47,256 nt of DNA from JBBDXA01 sp040902585 (GTDB lineage Bacteria > Planctomycetota > Phycisphaerae > Phycisphaerales > Phycisphaeraceae), in assembly GCA_040902585.1 (NCBI GenBank), contig JBBDXA010000040.1, positions 1 to 47,256 on the forward strand, in the 5' to 3' direction. Numbering within the stretch: position 1 is the first letter of the stretch; each line of letters begins with the position of its first letter. Below the pieces are notes generated by a model, which worked only from the letters and a program-made list of their open reading frames with translations, had not been told where the DNA came from and did no database searches. Positions 1 through 7,594 of this stretch are shown here, one piece after another. A program made the translations under genes and the position numbers.

Positions 1-123
1 GGATGGGAAGGCCGTCGGCGGCGGCAGGTGCGGACCGGTGTCGTTGCGTCTGCACGGGCTGCTGGTGAAGGCGATTCGAGAGGCGTGCGCGATTTGAAGC
101 GATCCGTGAGCGTGGGCGGCTGT

Positions 124-954
124 TCAGCGCCGCGCCGGATCGCCCCAGCCGTTGAAGTAGCCGTTGTCCTTGGAACCGTTGTTGTCAAAGTCGTCGATCT
201 GCTTGAGGGTGAAGGGCTGGGCGTGCCCATCGACGAAGCAGAAGTTGGCGGCACCGAGATTGCGTTCGGCGGGAAAAGAGCGGAAGGCGTATTGGTCAGC
301 ACCGGGGCCCGGCTCGTCGCTGCCGCCGGCGTAGTAGGCGTTTCCGGAGGGGTTGGATCCGCGCGTCGAGCCCAGAGGCGGATCCACCACGTACACCGCC
401 TCACCCCCCACGCCTGGGACGCTGCTCAGGTTTCCCCTGCGCGAACCGGCGGTGTCACCGATGGCCACCGTGTTGGAAGGCTGCTTGATCTGGATATCCG
501 CGCGGGCATGGAACCAGGGATCGAACCGGGAGTTGCCCAGATACTGGAAGTTGTAGCCGTATCCGCCGAAGTACCTGACTTCGCTGGTGCCGACGGTGTG
601 GGCGAAAGGCTTGTTGAACCGGACCCGTTCGTCCTCGGTCAGCAGCGGGCTGAGGTAGAGCTTTTCATCCTGCATGAACTGGAAGATGTAGTCGGCCCAG
701 CGCGTGCGGGGGTTCCAACTGCCGGGCGAGGAATGGCCGGGATAGAACTGCTTGTTCTCGGTGTTGTAGTAGACCAGCCCCAGGCCGAGCTGCTTGAGGT
801 TGCTCAGGCTCAGGCTGGCGCGGGCGGCCTCCCGGCTCTTGCCCAGCGACGGCAGCAGCAGGCCGATGAGCAGCGCGATGATGCTGATGACCACCAGCAG
901 CTCGATGAGGGTGAAGGCGGCTGGCCGGGGAGGGTTGGATTGAATGGCTCTCAT
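124..954 (-). CDS. Type II secretion-like pseudopilin, Fur-controlled
   Basis: Secreted or inner-membrane pseudopilin-like protein of 276 residues. The N-terminus holds a prepilin signal (AFTLIELLVVISIIALLIG) with the usual Glu at position 5 of the mature part and one hydrophobic helix; the residue before the cleavage site is Ala rather than Gly. The C-terminal NFCFVDGHAQPF is the DGH-type ending common in planctomycete members. The ATG at 954 is preferred to a TTG at 960 because an AGGAG at 963-967 lies 8 bases before it. Upstream is a strong promoter with a Fur box. The 123 bases left of the gene hold no convincing ORF start, although a co-transcribed gene could begin beyond the edge. The family is clear; the specific role is unknown. 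Confidence 0.9.
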   Translation of the reverse strand: MRAIQSNPPRPAAFTLIELLVVISIIALLIGLLLPSLGKSREAARASLSLSNLKQLGLGLVYYNTENKQFYPGHSSPGSWNPRTRWADYIFQFMQDEKLYLSPLLTEDERVRFNKPFAHTVGTSEVRYFGGYGYNFQYLGNSRFDPWFHARADIQIKQPSNTVAIGDTAGSRRGNLSSVPGVGGEAVYVVDPPLGSTRGSNPSGNAYYAGGSDEPGPGADQYAFRSFPAERNLGAANFCFVDGHAQPFTLKQIDDFDNNGSKDNGYFNGWGDPARR

Positions 955-990
955 CTGCAATGCTCCTGCGACTCAGATTCAGTTGCTGGC

Positions 991-1018
991 ATTATATTGA
1001 GAATCATTCTCAGTGCAA
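991..1018 (-). promoter_or_regulatory. Sigma-70 promoter with Fur box in the spacer
   Basis: Read on the minus strand this is TTGCAC, 16 bases, then a perfect TATAAT, pointing at the pseudopilin at 954. The spacer is almost entirely the palindrome TGAGAATCATTCTCA (998-1012), a 7-1-7 inverted repeat that matches the Fur consensus TGATAATNATTATCA in 13 of 15 positions. A repressor bound here would cover both promoter hexamers. Expected behaviour is repression in iron-replete cells. A PerR or Zur relative could bind similar sites, but Fur fits best. Confidence 0.8.
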
Positions 1019-1111
1019 GTGGGGTGCGAATGGTTGACCCGGTTTCCCGCTTTAAGGCAAATGGGGACGGCATCGGTCGATGAGAAATGGCACTTTTGCA
1101 GGCGAAGAACG

Positions 1112-2257
1112 TCAATACCGCCAGGCCAAAGTCATGGCAAACGCCCCGTAGCTGGCGGGCGTGGACTGGCCGTAGAACTCTTTGGTGAGATAGGTTTGAC
1201 CGTAGGTGAAGTCGAAGCTGAAGTCGCCGTTGCGATAATGAAGGCCGAAGCCCAGGCCGATCTCGCCGACGAGGGGGCGTTGCCTGACGCCGTGGCCGTT
1301 GAGGAAGTCGCTGCCTTCGATGAAGAGGTTGTGTTCGATGGCCCTGCCGCCTAAGCGCGTGTACAGATAGCCGCCCCAGCCCTGTTTCGCGCCGCTGGTG
1401 GTGAACGAGCCGATGTCCGCCAGGCGATCGGGACCGAAGTCATCGGGCAGGTTGAAGCCGACGCGCGCGGTCACCGCCGCCTCGAGGTGCCGATACACGG
1501 TGCCCACCGCGATAGTCGCCTGCGGGATGATCTGCATCGTCAGGGGCGGGATATCGTTCAGCTCGAACCGGGCGACGCGGAATCGCCATTTCTTGCGGAG
1601 ATAGAGCTGAGCGGTGAACTCATCGGTGAGCTGGTTGCTCCAGCCGTTGGGCCGGGGCTGGTCGAAGATGTAGTGAATCTTCCGCTGGAGGTCGTCGGTT
1701 GCCGTGTGGGTGCCGATGAAGCCCAGGTCGAGCTGGATGTGTTCGAACGTGGCGCTGACTTCGTCACCCGTCGAGCGCTGGAAGTAGGTGCCGAAGGCCC
1801 AGTAGCCGGCGTAGGGACGATCGAAGGTTTGCAGGGCGGTCGCGGTGATGTCCTCGGGCGTGAACATCGAGTTGCTGATGGTGACGCCGACGGCGGTGTT
1901 CTGCGGCTGGAAGTCGCCGCACCATTGGAGCCAGGAGCCAATGCCGCGCGAGAGCTCGATGTTCCGCCAGGTCGCCGCCAGACCTGCGGCGTTGGTGTAC
2001 CAGCGGTCGTGGTTGTCGTTGGGTTTGAAGATGGTGCCGTCGTTTTCCCAGTGGAGCGTGATGCGGAAGGCGGAGCTGTTGAGGTAGGGGTCGGCGGCGG
2101 CTGCCGCGAGCTCAGGGGCGACGGGGGCGACGGGGGCGACGAGGGCGGCCTCTTCGGCGCTGAGGATAGACTCGGCGATCAGCGGCTCAGCGCGGAGTGT
2201 GGCGGCGGTGACAGCGAGGAGGATGAAGAGCGACAGGGCAAAAATGTGTCGGGTCAT
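1112..2257 (-). CDS. lpxR: Lipid A 3'-O-deacylase, LpxR/DUF2219 family
   Basis: Outer-membrane beta-barrel enzyme that in enterobacteria removes the 3'-acyloxyacyl group of lipid A. The 381-residue protein starts with a signal peptide (to about residue 23) followed by an Ala/Pro/Val stretch. Family hallmarks are present: WENDG with N72 and D73, DRWYTN with T88, DRPYAGYW at 146-153, and LQRKIH with Q191 and H195 spaced as the Gln and His of the Salmonella active site. GWSNQLTDEF follows, and the protein ends in an aromatic residue, as barrels do. Codons for VAPVAPVAP (about 40-48) come from a 9-base tandem repeat. It lies 110 bases downstream of eno on the same strand. Substrate specificity in this organism is inferred. 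Confidence 0.85.
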   Translation of the reverse strand: MTRHIFALSLFILLAVTAATLRAEPLIAESILSAEEAALVAPVAPVAPELAAAAADPYLNSSAFRITLHWENDGTIFKPNDNHDRWYTNAAGLAATWRNIELSRGIGSWLQWCGDFQPQNTAVGVTISNSMFTPEDITATALQTFDRPYAGYWAFGTYFQRSTGDEVSATFEHIQLDLGFIGTHTATDDLQRKIHYIFDQPRPNGWSNQLTDEFTAQLYLRKKWRFRVARFELNDIPPLTMQIIPQATIAVGTVYRHLEAAVTARVGFNLPDDFGPDRLADIGSFTTSGAKQGWGGYLYTRLGGRAIEHNLFIEGSDFLNGHGVRQRPLVGEIGLGFGLHYRNGDFSFDFTYGQTYLTKEFYGQSTPASYGAFAMTLAWRY

Positions 2258-2289
2258 CGGTTGTCTCGTTTGTCTCTCGGCGGTCGGGA

Positions 2290-2311
2290 CCCACCCACGG
2301 GAGTGGGTGGG
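2290..2311. repeat. Perfect 9-bp hairpin between eno and lpxR
   Basis: CCCACCCAC, loop GGGA, GTGGGTGGG. No T-run follows on the minus strand, the direction in which eno and lpxR are read, so it is a poor intrinsic terminator. The flanks (CGGTCGGGA before, CTTTGCG after) resemble parts of the other intergenic hairpins of this window. Next to it, 2331-2363 carries degenerate copies of a heptamer (CTGACTC). Confidence 0.6.
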
Positions 2312-2367
2312 CTTTGCGTTTCAACTGATTCCTGAATCCTGATCCCTGACTCCTGACTCCTTCTCCC

Positions 2368-3669
2368 TCATCCCTTGTTCCAGAACTTGCCGCCGTAGAC
2401 TGCTGAGTCGTGCAGATCATCCGCGATGCGCAGGAGCCGGTTGTACTTCGCGTTGCGGTCGCTGCGGCAAGGGGCGCCGGTCTTGATCTGTCCGCAGTTC
2501 GTCGCCACCGCAATGTCCGCGATCGTCGCATCTTCCGTCTCGCCTGAGCGATGGCTGAGCACCGCGCTGTACTTGTTACGCATCGCCAGGCTCACCGCTT
2601 CGAACGTCTCGCTGAGCGTGCCGATCTGGTTGACCTTCACGAGGATCGAGTTGGCGGTGGCGGTGTCGATGCCTTTCTTGAGGAACTTGGGATTGGTGAC
2701 GAACAAGTCATCGCCCACGAGCTGAATCTTGCCGCCGAGTTTATCGGTCAGTTTCTTCCAGCCGGCCCAGTCGTTTTCCGCCAGGCCGTCTTCGATGGAG
2801 CGGATCGGGTACTTCCCGCACCAGTCCGCCCAGATGTCGATGAGTTGTTCCGAAGGCATCACGTTTTTCGGATCGCTCTTGAAGAAGCAGTAGCCTTCCT
2901 TTTTGTGGAGCTTTTCCGCTTCGTTCCACAGTTCGCTGGTGGCCGGGTCGAGGGCGACGAAAATCTGTTCGCCCCATTTGTAGCCGGACTTCTTCACCGC
3001 CTTCTCGATGATCTGCAAAGCCTCTTCGTTGCTCTTCAAGTTCGGGGCGAAGCCGCCTTCATCGCCGACCGCCGTGGACAGGTGGCTGTCGTGCAGCACG
3101 GACTTCAAGTGATGGTAAATCTCGACGCCTGCGCGAAGGGCTTCGCGGAAGTCATCAAAGCCCCAGGGTTGGATCATGAACTCCTGGAAGTCCACGGTGT
3201 TGTCCGCGTGCTTGCCGCCGTTCAAGATATTGAGCATGGGCACAGGCAGAACGCGGGCCGCCGAGCCGCCGAGGTAGCGGAACAGGGGCAGGCCGCAGGA
3301 CTCCGCCGCGGCATGAGCGACCGCCATGGAGACACCGAGAATCGCATTGGCGCCGAGCCGGCTCTTATTCGGCGTGCCATCGAGTTCGATCATGCGGGCA
3401 TCGATGCCTTCCTGGTTGCGGGCGTCGTAGCCGATGATGGCGTCGGCGATCTCGTCGACATTGTCCACCGCCTGCTGCACGCCTTTGCCCATGTAGACGC
3501 TTTTGTCGCCATCGCGCAGCTCGCAGGCTTCGTGTTCGCCGGTGGACGCGCCGGAAGGAACCGCGGCCCGGCCGGTCGCGCCGTCTTCGAGGGCGACTTC
3601 AACTTCGATGGTGGGGTTGCCGCGACTGTCGAGAATCTGCCTGCCGAGTATGTGAACGATATCGCTCAT
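2368..3669 (-). CDS. eno: Enolase (phosphopyruvate hydratase)
   Basis: Converts 2-phosphoglycerate to phosphoenolpyruvate in glycolysis; cytoplasmic, and also a partner of RNA degradosomes in some bacteria. The 433 residues are full length for the family. Visible landmarks are the start DIVHILGRQILDSRGNPT, the GASTGEHEA loop, GDEGGFAPNL, the catalytic-lysine segment LVKVNQIGTL, and the signature SHRSGETEDATIADIAV followed by KTGAPCRSDRNAKYN. ATG at 3669 follows AAGGCGA about 8 bases upstream. It reads away from the ATPase/TOPRIM pair across a 507-base gap and probably has its own promoter there. Confidence 0.98.
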   Translation of the reverse strand: MSDIVHILGRQILDSRGNPTIEVEVALEDGATGRAAVPSGASTGEHEACELRDGDKSVYMGKGVQQAVDNVDEIADAIIGYDARNQEGIDARMIELDGTPNKSRLGANAILGVSMAVAHAAAESCGLPLFRYLGGSAARVLPVPMLNILNGGKHADNTVDFQEFMIQPWGFDDFREALRAGVEIYHHLKSVLHDSHLSTAVGDEGGFAPNLKSNEEALQIIEKAVKKSGYKWGEQIFVALDPATSELWNEAEKLHKKEGYCFFKSDPKNVMPSEQLIDIWADWCGKYPIRSIEDGLAENDWAGWKKLTDKLGGKIQLVGDDLFVTNPKFLKKGIDTATANSILVKVNQIGTLSETFEAVSLAMRNKYSAVLSHRSGETEDATIADIAVATNCGQIKTGAPCRSDRNAKYNRLLRIADDLHDSAVYGGKFWNKG

Positions 3670-3741
3670 GGGAGTCGCCTTTTGATGCGGGGTGAGGTTG
3701 AAACGGAGCGGCCTTCAAAGGATGCTCAAGGCCGGCGGCGA

Positions 3742-3769
3742 AGGATAGCAGAATGGGGAATGTGGGCAA
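3742..3769 (-). promoter_or_regulatory. Probable eno promoter
   Basis: On the minus strand TTGCCC, 16 bases, TATCCT, about 70 bases before the eno start codon. The -10 matches the consensus in 4 of 6 positions and the spacing is acceptable. No other candidate in the gap is clearly better. Predicted by eye only. Confidence 0.4.
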
Positions 3770-3929
3770 CGGCGCGGGTCGCGGCAGTGTTGGGCTCCGC
3801 GCGGCCCATGTCCAGTTGCACTTTTGCGCGGGCAATGGCGTGTCTACCACCCCCCTCCCCCCTGGTGGCCATTTTGCTTTAAGTGCTTTCATGGAAATGA
3901 CCTGTCAAATGGCTACCTCGTGTCTACCC

Positions 3930-3946
3930 CGTGTCTACTAGACACG
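3930..3946. promoter_or_regulatory. Perfect 8-1-8 palindrome, putative operator
   Basis: CGTGTCTA C TAGACACG. The half-site CGTGTCTAC also occurs as direct copies at 3839-3847 and 3919-3927, so there are three copies in one direction and one in the other within 110 bases. It sits about 230 bases before the ATPase gene and 260 bases from the eno start. The arrangement looks like a cluster of repressor sites or a replication-type iteron group; no cognate regulator is encoded next to it. Confidence 0.5.
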
Positions 3947-4100
3947 CGATTTCGAGGAGAAATCGGTGAGCAGCGCGAAAGGATCGCCTGGCCCGCTCAC
4001 AGCGGGAGGCGCGGGCCGGGCGAAAGGATCGCGCGGCGCCGCGAGAATCCGAACATTATACAAACGATAGCGGCGACCTGTCAATTGCGGGCGACGGCGG

Positions 4101-4121
4101 GATTGCTCAACGCAAGCAATC
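4101..4121. promoter_or_regulatory. Short inverted repeat before the ATPase gene
   Basis: GATTGCT, loop CAACGCA, AGCAATC; a 7-bp stem 55 bases upstream of the ATPase start codon. It could be an operator half-site pair or a leader hairpin. There is no T-run after it, so it is not a terminator. Confidence 0.35.
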
Positions 4122-4176
4122 GGAAGGGGTCGGCGTGAGCCGATAGATATGGATAGAATCCTTCACGAGGTCCGAC

Positions 4177-5184
4177 ATGCTCGAATCGATCCAATTCAAG
4201 AACTTCAAATGCCTTCGCGACACGACGCTGAAGCTGGGGCGGTTCACGCTGATCGTAGGACCGAATGGGAGCGGAAAGAGTACGGCGCTGGAGGGGATCA
4301 GGGTCTCTTTTCAAAATAACCCTTCTTTTGACTCCGCGTCAGCGAGCGCAAGGGATGACGAAAGAGCAGTGGTGGAGATCACGACGAATTGGGCCATGCC
4401 GGAGTCCGGATGGCGCTGGTCGAGAATGGTTACTCGTGGGGGTGGTCTCCAGAACAGTTTTGAACGGAACAGTGTTCCGGGTTCCTCTGCGGTCTTAAAT
4501 CAGATTCAATCGATCCTTGCAAAATTCCAAGTATTCGCCTTTGATCCTCGTGATCTCGCGCGACCATCACAACTTGAGCCTCAACTGCGCCTGGAATCAA
4601 GCGGGAGCAATCTTGCCAACATCCTCGACAGTATCCGCGACCGCGTCCCTGAAAACTTTGAAGCGTTGAATGCAGAACTGGCGCGTTGGTTGCCGGAGTT
4701 CGATCGGGTTCTCTTCCAGACGCCGGAACCAGGCAAGCGAGCCGTGCTCCTTCGGACGAAGACCGGGCACCACGCCATCTCAGCGGAACACTTGTCGCAA
4801 GGGACGCTCTTGGCGCTTGCGATGCTAACGCTCGCATACCTTCCCGATCCGCCGCCCATCATCGCAATCGAAGAACCCGAGCGCGGCATCCATCCGCGCT
4901 TGCTTCGCGATGTGAAGGACGCTCTTTACCGCCTTGCCCATCCAGACCCGGCTGTCTCGGACCGAAAACCGGTTCAGGTCATCGCGACTACCCATTCACC
5001 TTACATGCTCGACCTGTTTCGCGATCATCCGGAGGACATCGTCATCGCTGAAAAGCTCGACGATGAAGCGAAGTTCCATTCGCTTGTCGAGACGGAGCAT
5101 TATCACGAAATCGTTTCCGGTGCCGCGCCCTTGGGCGAGCTCTGGTATTCAGGCGTTCTCGGGGGAGTACCGCAGAATCGATGA
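4177..5184 (+). CDS. AAA/ABC-type ATPase (AAA_21-like), first gene of a putative defence pair
   Basis: RecF/SMC-type ATPase of 335 residues. Walker A GPNGSGKST is at 28-36, an ABC-signature-like LSQGT at 206-210, Walker B IIAIEEPERGIHP at 228-240 and the H-switch TTHSPY at 271-276. There is no coiled-coil arm or zinc hook, and no fused nuclease domain, so it resembles the stand-alone ATPases of two-gene anti-phage modules rather than RecF or a full OLD protein. The stop overlaps the next start (ATGA), so the two proteins are translationally coupled and probably act as a complex. The domain call is firm; the defence role is inferred from the partner. Confidence 0.9.
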   Translation: MLESIQFKNFKCLRDTTLKLGRFTLIVGPNGSGKSTALEGIRVSFQNNPSFDSASASARDDERAVVEITTNWAMPESGWRWSRMVTRGGGLQNSFERNSVPGSSAVLNQIQSILAKFQVFAFDPRDLARPSQLEPQLRLESSGSNLANILDSIRDRVPENFEALNAELARWLPEFDRVLFQTPEPGKRAVLLRTKTGHHAISAEHLSQGTLLALAMLTLAYLPDPPPIIAIEEPERGIHPRLLRDVKDALYRLAHPDPAVSDRKPVQVIATTHSPYMLDLFRDHPEDIVIAEKLDDEAKFHSLVETEHYHEIVSGAAPLGELWYSGVLGGVPQNR

Positions 5185-5807
5185 AACTGGCGATTCTCAG
5201 CGAGTCGGAGGCGGACGGGGCGGCCTTGCAGGTTCTCGTTGAATCATTGCTGGGTCGGCCTACCGAACTCATTCGCCCCGCGCGACGAGCTCGCGGTTAT
5301 AACCAGGTCCTTCAAATCTTCGAGAGTGTTTATAAGGAACTCCACTTCCGGTCTGACGCTGAAGCGCTGATCGTGGTGGTTGACAGTGACGATAGCCTAC
5401 TTCCCGACGCGGCCCCGCATGCTGCCGAGGCGGAAGCAGCACGTATCGCCATCCTAAAGGCTATCGTGGGAAAGTTTCTTCCGCATTTGTCTCCACGGCC
5501 ACACGCGCCGCCGCTACGAGTGGCGATGGGTGTCGCCGCGCCGGCGATCGAAGCATGGCTTTTGAGCGCGACCGATCCGCGCATCACGGAAGCCGCATGG
5601 ATTCAGGGGGCCCGCGAGAACCGTCCTCCTTACACCCGGGTTTCGTTGAAGGAACGGATGTATGGAACCCGCGCGCCATCGCTTACACTGGAAACGCAGC
5701 GGATGGTGGAAGCTGCCCGGCGCGTGAACATCGCCAATTTAGAAGATCGATTTCCCCACGGATTCGGCCCGCTCGCCCGTGCTGTTCGCGCTTGGGAAAC
5801 AGCGTAG
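5181..5807 (+). CDS. DUF4276-like/TOPRIM-like protein, partner of the ATPase
   Basis: 208 residues. The pattern of a TOPRIM fold can be read: an N-terminal strand MKLAILSESEAD with acidic residues E8/E10/D12, then a second strand ending in VVVDSDD (D68, D70, D71), followed by a helix. PAIEAWLLS at 121-129 matches the IEAWLL segment I associate with DUF4276 proteins. Families with this layout occur beside AAA ATPases and are thought to act as nucleases. Translation is coupled to the ATPase by a 4-base overlap. There is no signal peptide, so it should be cytoplasmic. Catalytic activity is not proven: the acidic residues fit, but the first motif is not the textbook EGxxD. Confidence 0.7.
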   Translation: MKLAILSESEADGAALQVLVESLLGRPTELIRPARRARGYNQVLQIFESVYKELHFRSDAEALIVVVDSDDSLLPDAAPHAAEAEAARIAILKAIVGKFLPHLSPRPHAPPLRVAMGVAAPAIEAWLLSATDPRITEAAWIQGARENRPPYTRVSLKERMYGTRAPSLTLETQRMVEAARRVNIANLEDRFPHGFGPLARAVRAWETA

Positions 5808-5850
5808 TCCGCCAGCCACGCTCTCTGATGCAAACTGCACCTCCGGCGAG

Positions 5851-5865
5851 GTATCATGCTGATAC
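5851..5865. promoter_or_regulatory. Palindrome upstream of the second pseudopilin
   Basis: GTATCA TGC TGATAC, a perfect 6-bp inverted repeat with a 3-base centre, 37 bases before the pseudopilin start at 5902 and 44 bases after the TOPRIM gene. Its position suits an operator or part of a promoter. No Fur-like sequence is present here, unlike the first pseudopilin. Confidence 0.35.
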
Positions 5866-5901
5866 ACAAGCACCGTCATTTACACCGTTGCATACAACTT
5901 C

Positions 5902-6675
5902 ATGTCCAATCACCAATCAGCATCCCCGCCCCGCGCCTTCACCCTCGTCGAAATGCTCGTCGTCATTTCGCTCATCGCGCTGCTCATCTCCATGCTGCTG
6001 CCTTCACTCGGGCGGTCGCGCTACGAAGCCCGGCTCAGCAAGTGTGCGTCCAACTGGCGGCAGTGGACGATTGCCGCCCAGGCGTATGACAACGACAACG
6101 CCGGCTACCTGCCTCGCTTTGATATTCCCCAGAGCATCGGGCTCAACGTCTGGGGCGTGGGCAACGGCCTGCTGCCTTCGATGCGATACTACGGCGTGCA
6201 GCCTGCGATGTGGTTCTGCCCGCAAACGGACCAGTCCAACCTGCCCTGGTGGATGGCGCCGTACAAGGTGGACCCGCAGCTCATTCAGAGTGAAGACGGC
6301 GATGCGCTCATTGCCCATGCCAAGAGCTTTTGGCCGGGCTTCAGCATGACGCAGGTGATGTGGTGGGTGCCGCGAAAGGCGAGCAACGGCTGGCTTCCGC
6401 ACAACGACTCGCTGAACCCCGCGGCCTCGGCGACGCAGTGGCCTTCGCGCATGAGCCAGCCCAATCTCGGACAGCATCCGCTGATTTCCGATTTGCTGGG
6501 CGTGCATCCCGCCGACGGCCCGCTCGAACACGTCGGCGGCGTGAAGGGCGGGCACAGTTACATCGGCGGCGAGACCGAAACCATCAACGCCGCCTTTGCG
6601 GATGGCCACGTCGAGCGGCGATCGCGCAGCCAGTTCAAGGCGCGGATCACGCAGCACTATGGGAATTTCTACTGA
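5902..6675 (+). CDS. Type II secretion-like pseudopilin
   Basis: 257 residues with a prepilin peptidase signal (PPRAFTLVEMLVVISLIALLI) and a single N-terminal membrane helix, then SLGRSR as the start of the periplasmic stalk. The C-terminal part ends in INAAFADGHVERRS, the DGH motif of planctomycete pseudopilin-like proteins. As in the protein at 124-954, Ala instead of Gly precedes the cleavage site. No other secretion genes lie nearby, so it is a stand-alone pseudopilin. The exact partner machinery and any extracellular role cannot be told from the sequence. Confidence 0.88.
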   Translation: MSNHQSASPPRAFTLVEMLVVISLIALLISMLLPSLGRSRYEARLSKCASNWRQWTIAAQAYDNDNAGYLPRFDIPQSIGLNVWGVGNGLLPSMRYYGVQPAMWFCPQTDQSNLPWWMAPYKVDPQLIQSEDGDALIAHAKSFWPGFSMTQVMWWVPRKASNGWLPHNDSLNPAASATQWPSRMSQPNLGQHPLISDLLGVHPADGPLEHVGGVKGGHSYIGGETETINAAFADGHVERRSRSQFKARITQHYGNFY

Positions 6676-6918
6676 ACAGGTGATTAGGTGTGTTCGTGGA
6701 GAAAGGTCAATGACTCAGGCGCTGCGCCATTTCACCTATCCGCTGCGCCGCCTGGCGCGGCGATCTGGAAACAGACCCCGTTCCTGAGGGGTGTTCCCCC
6801 AGTGCGTCGTCATTCCGAGCGTGGAAACCCTTGTGGACGTGAACTGGCATCCTCCTTGCACTTCCATTCGCTTGCATCGGGTGCGACTTCACTCATCCTT
6901 ATGAAACGGAGGTTTCCC

Positions 6919-7350
6919 ATGCGTGCGAAGATCATTGTTGCAGTTGGTTCGTTCCTCATCGTCGGCGCCGTTTCCATCTCACTTGCGGCGTCGAGCACAG
7001 CCCCTCAGATCGCGTCGGTGACCGCTTCGCCATCGCTCATCAAGCAGGGAGAGACGACCACGGTGAAGATCCGGCTGCGAGCGCCCGCAGGCGCTGAAGG
7101 CGTCAAGCTTTCGCTCAGCGCGACGACGCTTTCATCGGCTGTGCTCAGCTCCACCACGAATACGGCTCCGGCCGATCCGCTGCCTGGTGTGACGCTGCTG
7201 ATGCCCGATTCGGTCGTGGTGCAGCCGGGACACGACACGGTCTCGTTCAACATCGAACTCGTTGAGATCGAGCCGAAGCGTGCGACGCTGACGGTGATGA
7301 CCGTAGTCGGCGGTAATCGGAAGACTGGCAGCGTGACCCTGCGCAAGTGA
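6919..7350 (+). CDS. Small secreted beta-sandwich protein, unknown function
   Basis: 143 residues with a clear signal peptide (MRAKIIVAVGSFLIVGAV, cleavage near residue 25 after LAASS). The mature part reads like one immunoglobulin-like domain: ASPSLIKQGETTTVKI near its start, alternating Thr/Ser/Val strands, and a VTLRK end. The ATG at 6919 is chosen because GGAGG (6908-6912) lies 6 bases upstream; an in-frame ATG at 6901 lies before that ribosome site. No enzymatic motif is visible. A terminator follows, so the gene is the end of its transcript. Similar single domains serve as adhesin modules, but I cannot assign a role. Confidence 0.75.
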   Translation: MRAKIIVAVGSFLIVGAVSISLAASSTAPQIASVTASPSLIKQGETTTVKIRLRAPAGAEGVKLSLSATTLSSAVLSSTTNTAPADPLPGVTLLMPDSVVVQPGHDTVSFNIELVEIEPKRATLTVMTVVGGNRKTGSVTLRK

Positions 7351-7391
7351 CCTGCGGACTCGCCTGTCCGGGAAGTCAACGGCTTGAATAG

Positions 7392-7424
7392 ATGCCCTCG
7401 GTCAATTGGACCGGGGGCATTTTC
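7392..7424 (+). terminator. Intrinsic terminator after the small secreted protein
   Basis: ATGCCCTCGGTC, loop AATTG, GACCGGGGGCAT, then TTTTC. The 12-bp stem has a single T:G wobble. It lies 42 bases after the stop at 7350. Confidence 0.8.
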
Positions 7425-7594
7425 ACAGGCCAGGTTCATGCCGCCGCCTCCATGCTCATCCTTCGGCATCGCAAGGCCCGCCGCCATTCGCCGGCCCGGC
7501 GCGTTCGAGATGGTGTCGCCCGAAACCGGACCAGAGACAGCTCCGTTCATTCGTCATGCTGCTTGGCGGCGCGAGCGATGACGTGAGTCTGAGC

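Larger units (their letters stand above)
3670..4176. other. 507-base divergent intergenic region, no gene seen
   Basis: Lies between the starts of eno (minus) and the ATPase gene (plus). I see no credible ORF and no recognised RNA gene. It holds the probable eno promoter, a C-rich tract (3848-3863, two runs of six C), three copies of CGTGTCTAC, one in a perfect palindrome (listed separately), two copies of GCGAAAGGATCGC (start near 3976 and 4020), and a 7-bp inverted repeat GATTGCT/AGCAATC at 4101-4121. The density of short palindromes suggests a regulated promoter or a structured leader for the plus-strand pair. Confidence 0.6.

Noticed and set aside
1..123. A TCTCGAATC on the minus strand followed by ACCA looked like the end of a tRNA.
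   Set aside because: No paired T-arm, no matching acceptor strand and no room for a cloverleaf before the pseudopilin gene.
3848..3863. Two runs of six C as a possible G-quadruplex on the minus strand.
   Set aside because: Only two G-tracts; a four-tract structure would need very tight splitting of the runs. Noted in the intergenic entry only.
4177..5807. Gabija, retron or CRISPR-linked system.
   Set aside because: No helicase, reverse transcriptase, ncRNA or repeat array next to the pair; the ATPase has no fused TOPRIM domain as in GajA.
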